From: GYS-P2D sp964522505
Lineage (GTDB): Bacteria; Bacteroidota; Bacteroidia; Chitinophagales; Saprospiraceae
Direction: 5' to 3'
Length of the DNA stretch: 8,165 nucleotides
Assembly (NCBI GenBank): GCA_964522505.1
Contig: CAZFWJ010000100.1
Coordinates: forward strand, 1 to 8,165
Below the pieces are notes generated by a model. The model worked only from the letters and a program-made list of their open reading frames with translations. It was not told the origin of the DNA and ran no database searches. Position numbers and translations under genes: made by a program. Shown piece after piece: positions 7,128 to 8,165 of this stretch; position 1 is the stretch's first letter; the number at the start of each line of letters is the position of its first letter.

Positions 7128-7141
7128 TTCTCAATGCTCAG
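7111..7141. terminator. Stem-loop across convergent stop codons, candidate bidirectional terminator
   Basis: The 5' arm CTGAAGCGTTGAG (7111-7123) pairs with CTCAATGCTCAG (7130-7141) over the loop TTAATT. This gives twelve pairs, one of them G-T, with one bulged A. The hairpin contains the TAA of the aminopeptidase gene (7125-7127) and the reversed TGA of the TerC gene (7131-7133), and would form in both transcripts. No T tract follows on either strand, so intrinsic termination is possible but unproven. Confidence 0.5.
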
Positions 7142-8069
7142 TTGCAGGATTGCGCAGAGAAGCTATTATACCAATACCAAGCGCTACCACAATAAACCCT
7201 AAAGAGGCCCATTCAGGGAGGTGAACGTAGTGCAATGCTAACATTTTAAGCCCAACAAAAGTCAGAATTGCCACTAAACTGTACTCTAGATAATGGAACC
7301 GATTCAGCATATTGGATAAGAAAAAATACATCGACCTTAATCCCATTATTGCCAAAATATTGGAGGTAAAGACTAAGAATGGGTCCGAGGTGATCGCAAG
7401 AATGGCCGGTATACTGTCAAGAGCGAATAAGATGTCTGTCACTTCGATGATGAGCATAGCCACGAATAGTGGCGTTGCTGCAAGAATATGACGCTTTCTG
7501 ATAAAGAATTTTTCACCTTCTATTGTCTGCGTGATCGGCATGATTTTACGCAGCTGCTTGAAGACAAACGAATTGCGAGGATTGAACTCCTCATTCTTAG
7601 AAGTCAGCATTTTATAGGCAGTATAGAGCAGGAAGAGGCCAAATACGTAAATCATCCAGCTAAACTGGTTAATAAGCGCTACGCCAAACACGATCATGAA
7701 TGCTCTGAATACTATCGCCCCCAAAATTCCCCAGAAGAGGACTCTGTGCTGAGACTCTTGGGGGATCTTGAATGAACCAAATATTACTGCAATCACGAAA
7801 ATGTTATCTATACTCAACGACAGCTCTATCAGATACCCAGTGATATACTTCAGCATAGCATCGGAAGGGGTTAAGCTGTCTGGATTAGCTACGAGTCCCT
7901 CAGAGTAGATGTAGTAGATGACTCCAGAAAAGGATAGCGCAATGGTTATCCAGATGGTTGTCCAGATTGATGCTTCTTTGACAGATATGACATGTGCTTC
8001 ACGATTGAATATGCCCAAATCGATTGCTAGGCATAAAATGATCATCGCGATAAATAGAGTCCAAACCAT
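7131..8069 (-). CDS. terC: TerC/Alx-family integral membrane protein, probable metal (manganese) homeostasis
   Basis: This 312-residue inner-membrane protein has about eight or nine hydrophobic segments (near 5-22, 37-57, 72-95, 110-130, 134-153, 199-221, 230-252, 259-279 and 285-304). Acidic residues inside membrane segments, the family's hallmark, are present: D17 in AIDLGIF, E82 and D88 in IELSLSIDNIFV, and E209, D212 and D218 in EVTDILFALDSIPA. A basic cytoplasmic loop covers about 154-195. TerC was named for tellurite resistance, and E. coli Alx and related members take part in manganese export; the length and the absence of ter genes here favour an Alx-like housekeeping role over a tellurite operon. 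The ATG at 8069 is the only good start. I see no yybP-ykoY-like riboswitch in the 96 bases available upstream, though the window ends there. A TACTTTCG box lies just upstream. Confidence 0.92.
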   Translation of the reverse strand: MVWTLFIAMIILCLAIDLGIFNREAHVISVKEASIWTTIWITIALSFSGVIYYIYSEGLVANPDSLTPSDAMLKYITGYLIELSLSIDNIFVIAVIFGSFKIPQESQHRVLFWGILGAIVFRAFMIVFGVALINQFSWMIYVFGLFLLYTAYKMLTSKNEEFNPRNSFVFKQLRKIMPITQTIEGEKFFIRKRHILAATPLFVAMLIIEVTDILFALDSIPAILAITSDPFLVFTSNILAIMGLRSMYFFLSNMLNRFHYLEYSLVAILTFVGLKMLALHYVHLPEWASLGFIVVALGIGIIASLRNPATEH

Positions 8070-8096
8070 CTTGATCGTTAATGAATAATAGCGCTG

Positions 8097-8104
8097 CGAA
8101 AGTA
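8097..8104 (-). promoter_or_regulatory. Candidate -7 box for the TerC-family gene
   Basis: On the minus strand this reads TACTTTCG, one mismatch from TAnnTTTG, and is followed by CAGCGC. It ends 27 bases before the ATG at 8069, giving a short leader. No TTG is found at the usual upstream spacing, so this is a partial match only. Confidence 0.35.
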
Positions 8105-8165
8105 AAGATTATTGAGGTCATATGAGAGAATTTAAGAATATCAGCAGTTGATACACTGTTTTGGG

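Noticed and set aside
7488..7775. Plus-strand frame of 95 codons
   Set aside because: It is antisense to the TerC-family gene, charged without any pattern, and has no promoter-like signal or family resemblance.
7131..8069. Tellurite-resistance operon
   Set aside because: Only a TerC-family gene is present; there is no terA, terB, terD, terE or terZ, so a resistance cassette is not supported.
8070..8165. Possible manganese riboswitch (yybP-ykoY type) before the TerC-family gene
   Set aside because: I could not see the conserved loop sequences or paired arms in the 96 bases available, and the candidate -7 box leaves only a short leader.

Overview
The window reads as a chromosomal, housekeeping-type stretch from a member of the Bacteroidota. 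Coding density is high and the base composition is moderately AT-rich. There is no recognisable Shine-Dalgarno sequence in front of any start codon, and several intergenic matches resemble the Bacteroidota promoter pattern (TTTG near -33, TAnnTTTG near -7). The protein variants fit too: a HesA/MoeB/ThiF-rhodanese fusion lacking the zinc cysteines, a four-helix FtsK, and a roughly 465-residue aminopeptidase P. A class-level guess such as Saprospiria cannot be secured from the sequence alone.

Layout: positions 88-1690 hold a leftward two-gene unit, a sulfur-carrier adenylyltransferase with a C-terminal rhodanese domain followed 34 bases later by a small unrecognised two-helix membrane protein. 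A 182-base AT-rich divergent region (1691-1872) carries a 14-base perfect palindrome over a leftward -7-like box and a promoter-like pair facing rightward. Three rightward genes follow, separated by gaps of 257 and 123 bases: the DNA translocase FtsK (1873-4422), a secreted helical protein resembling the Spy/CpxP fold class (4680-5606), and a metal-dependent Xaa-Pro aminopeptidase (5730-7127). A leftward TerC/Alx-family membrane protein (7131-8069) converges on the aminopeptidase with only three bases between the stop codons. A strong stem-loop sits across that junction and includes both stops.

The genes cover separate functions: sulfur transfer to a carrier protein, chromosome segregation at division, envelope maintenance, peptide turnover and probable metal homeostasis. 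There is no sign of a mobile element, CRISPR array, phage, toxin-antitoxin or defence cassette, and no RNA gene was recognised. I did not find a previously undescribed system here. The points most worth a second look are the junction stem-loop, the divergent-region palindrome, the repeated TTATCA/TGATAA motifs before the aminopeptidase gene, the two genes of unknown role, and a hand-counted excess of GATC.
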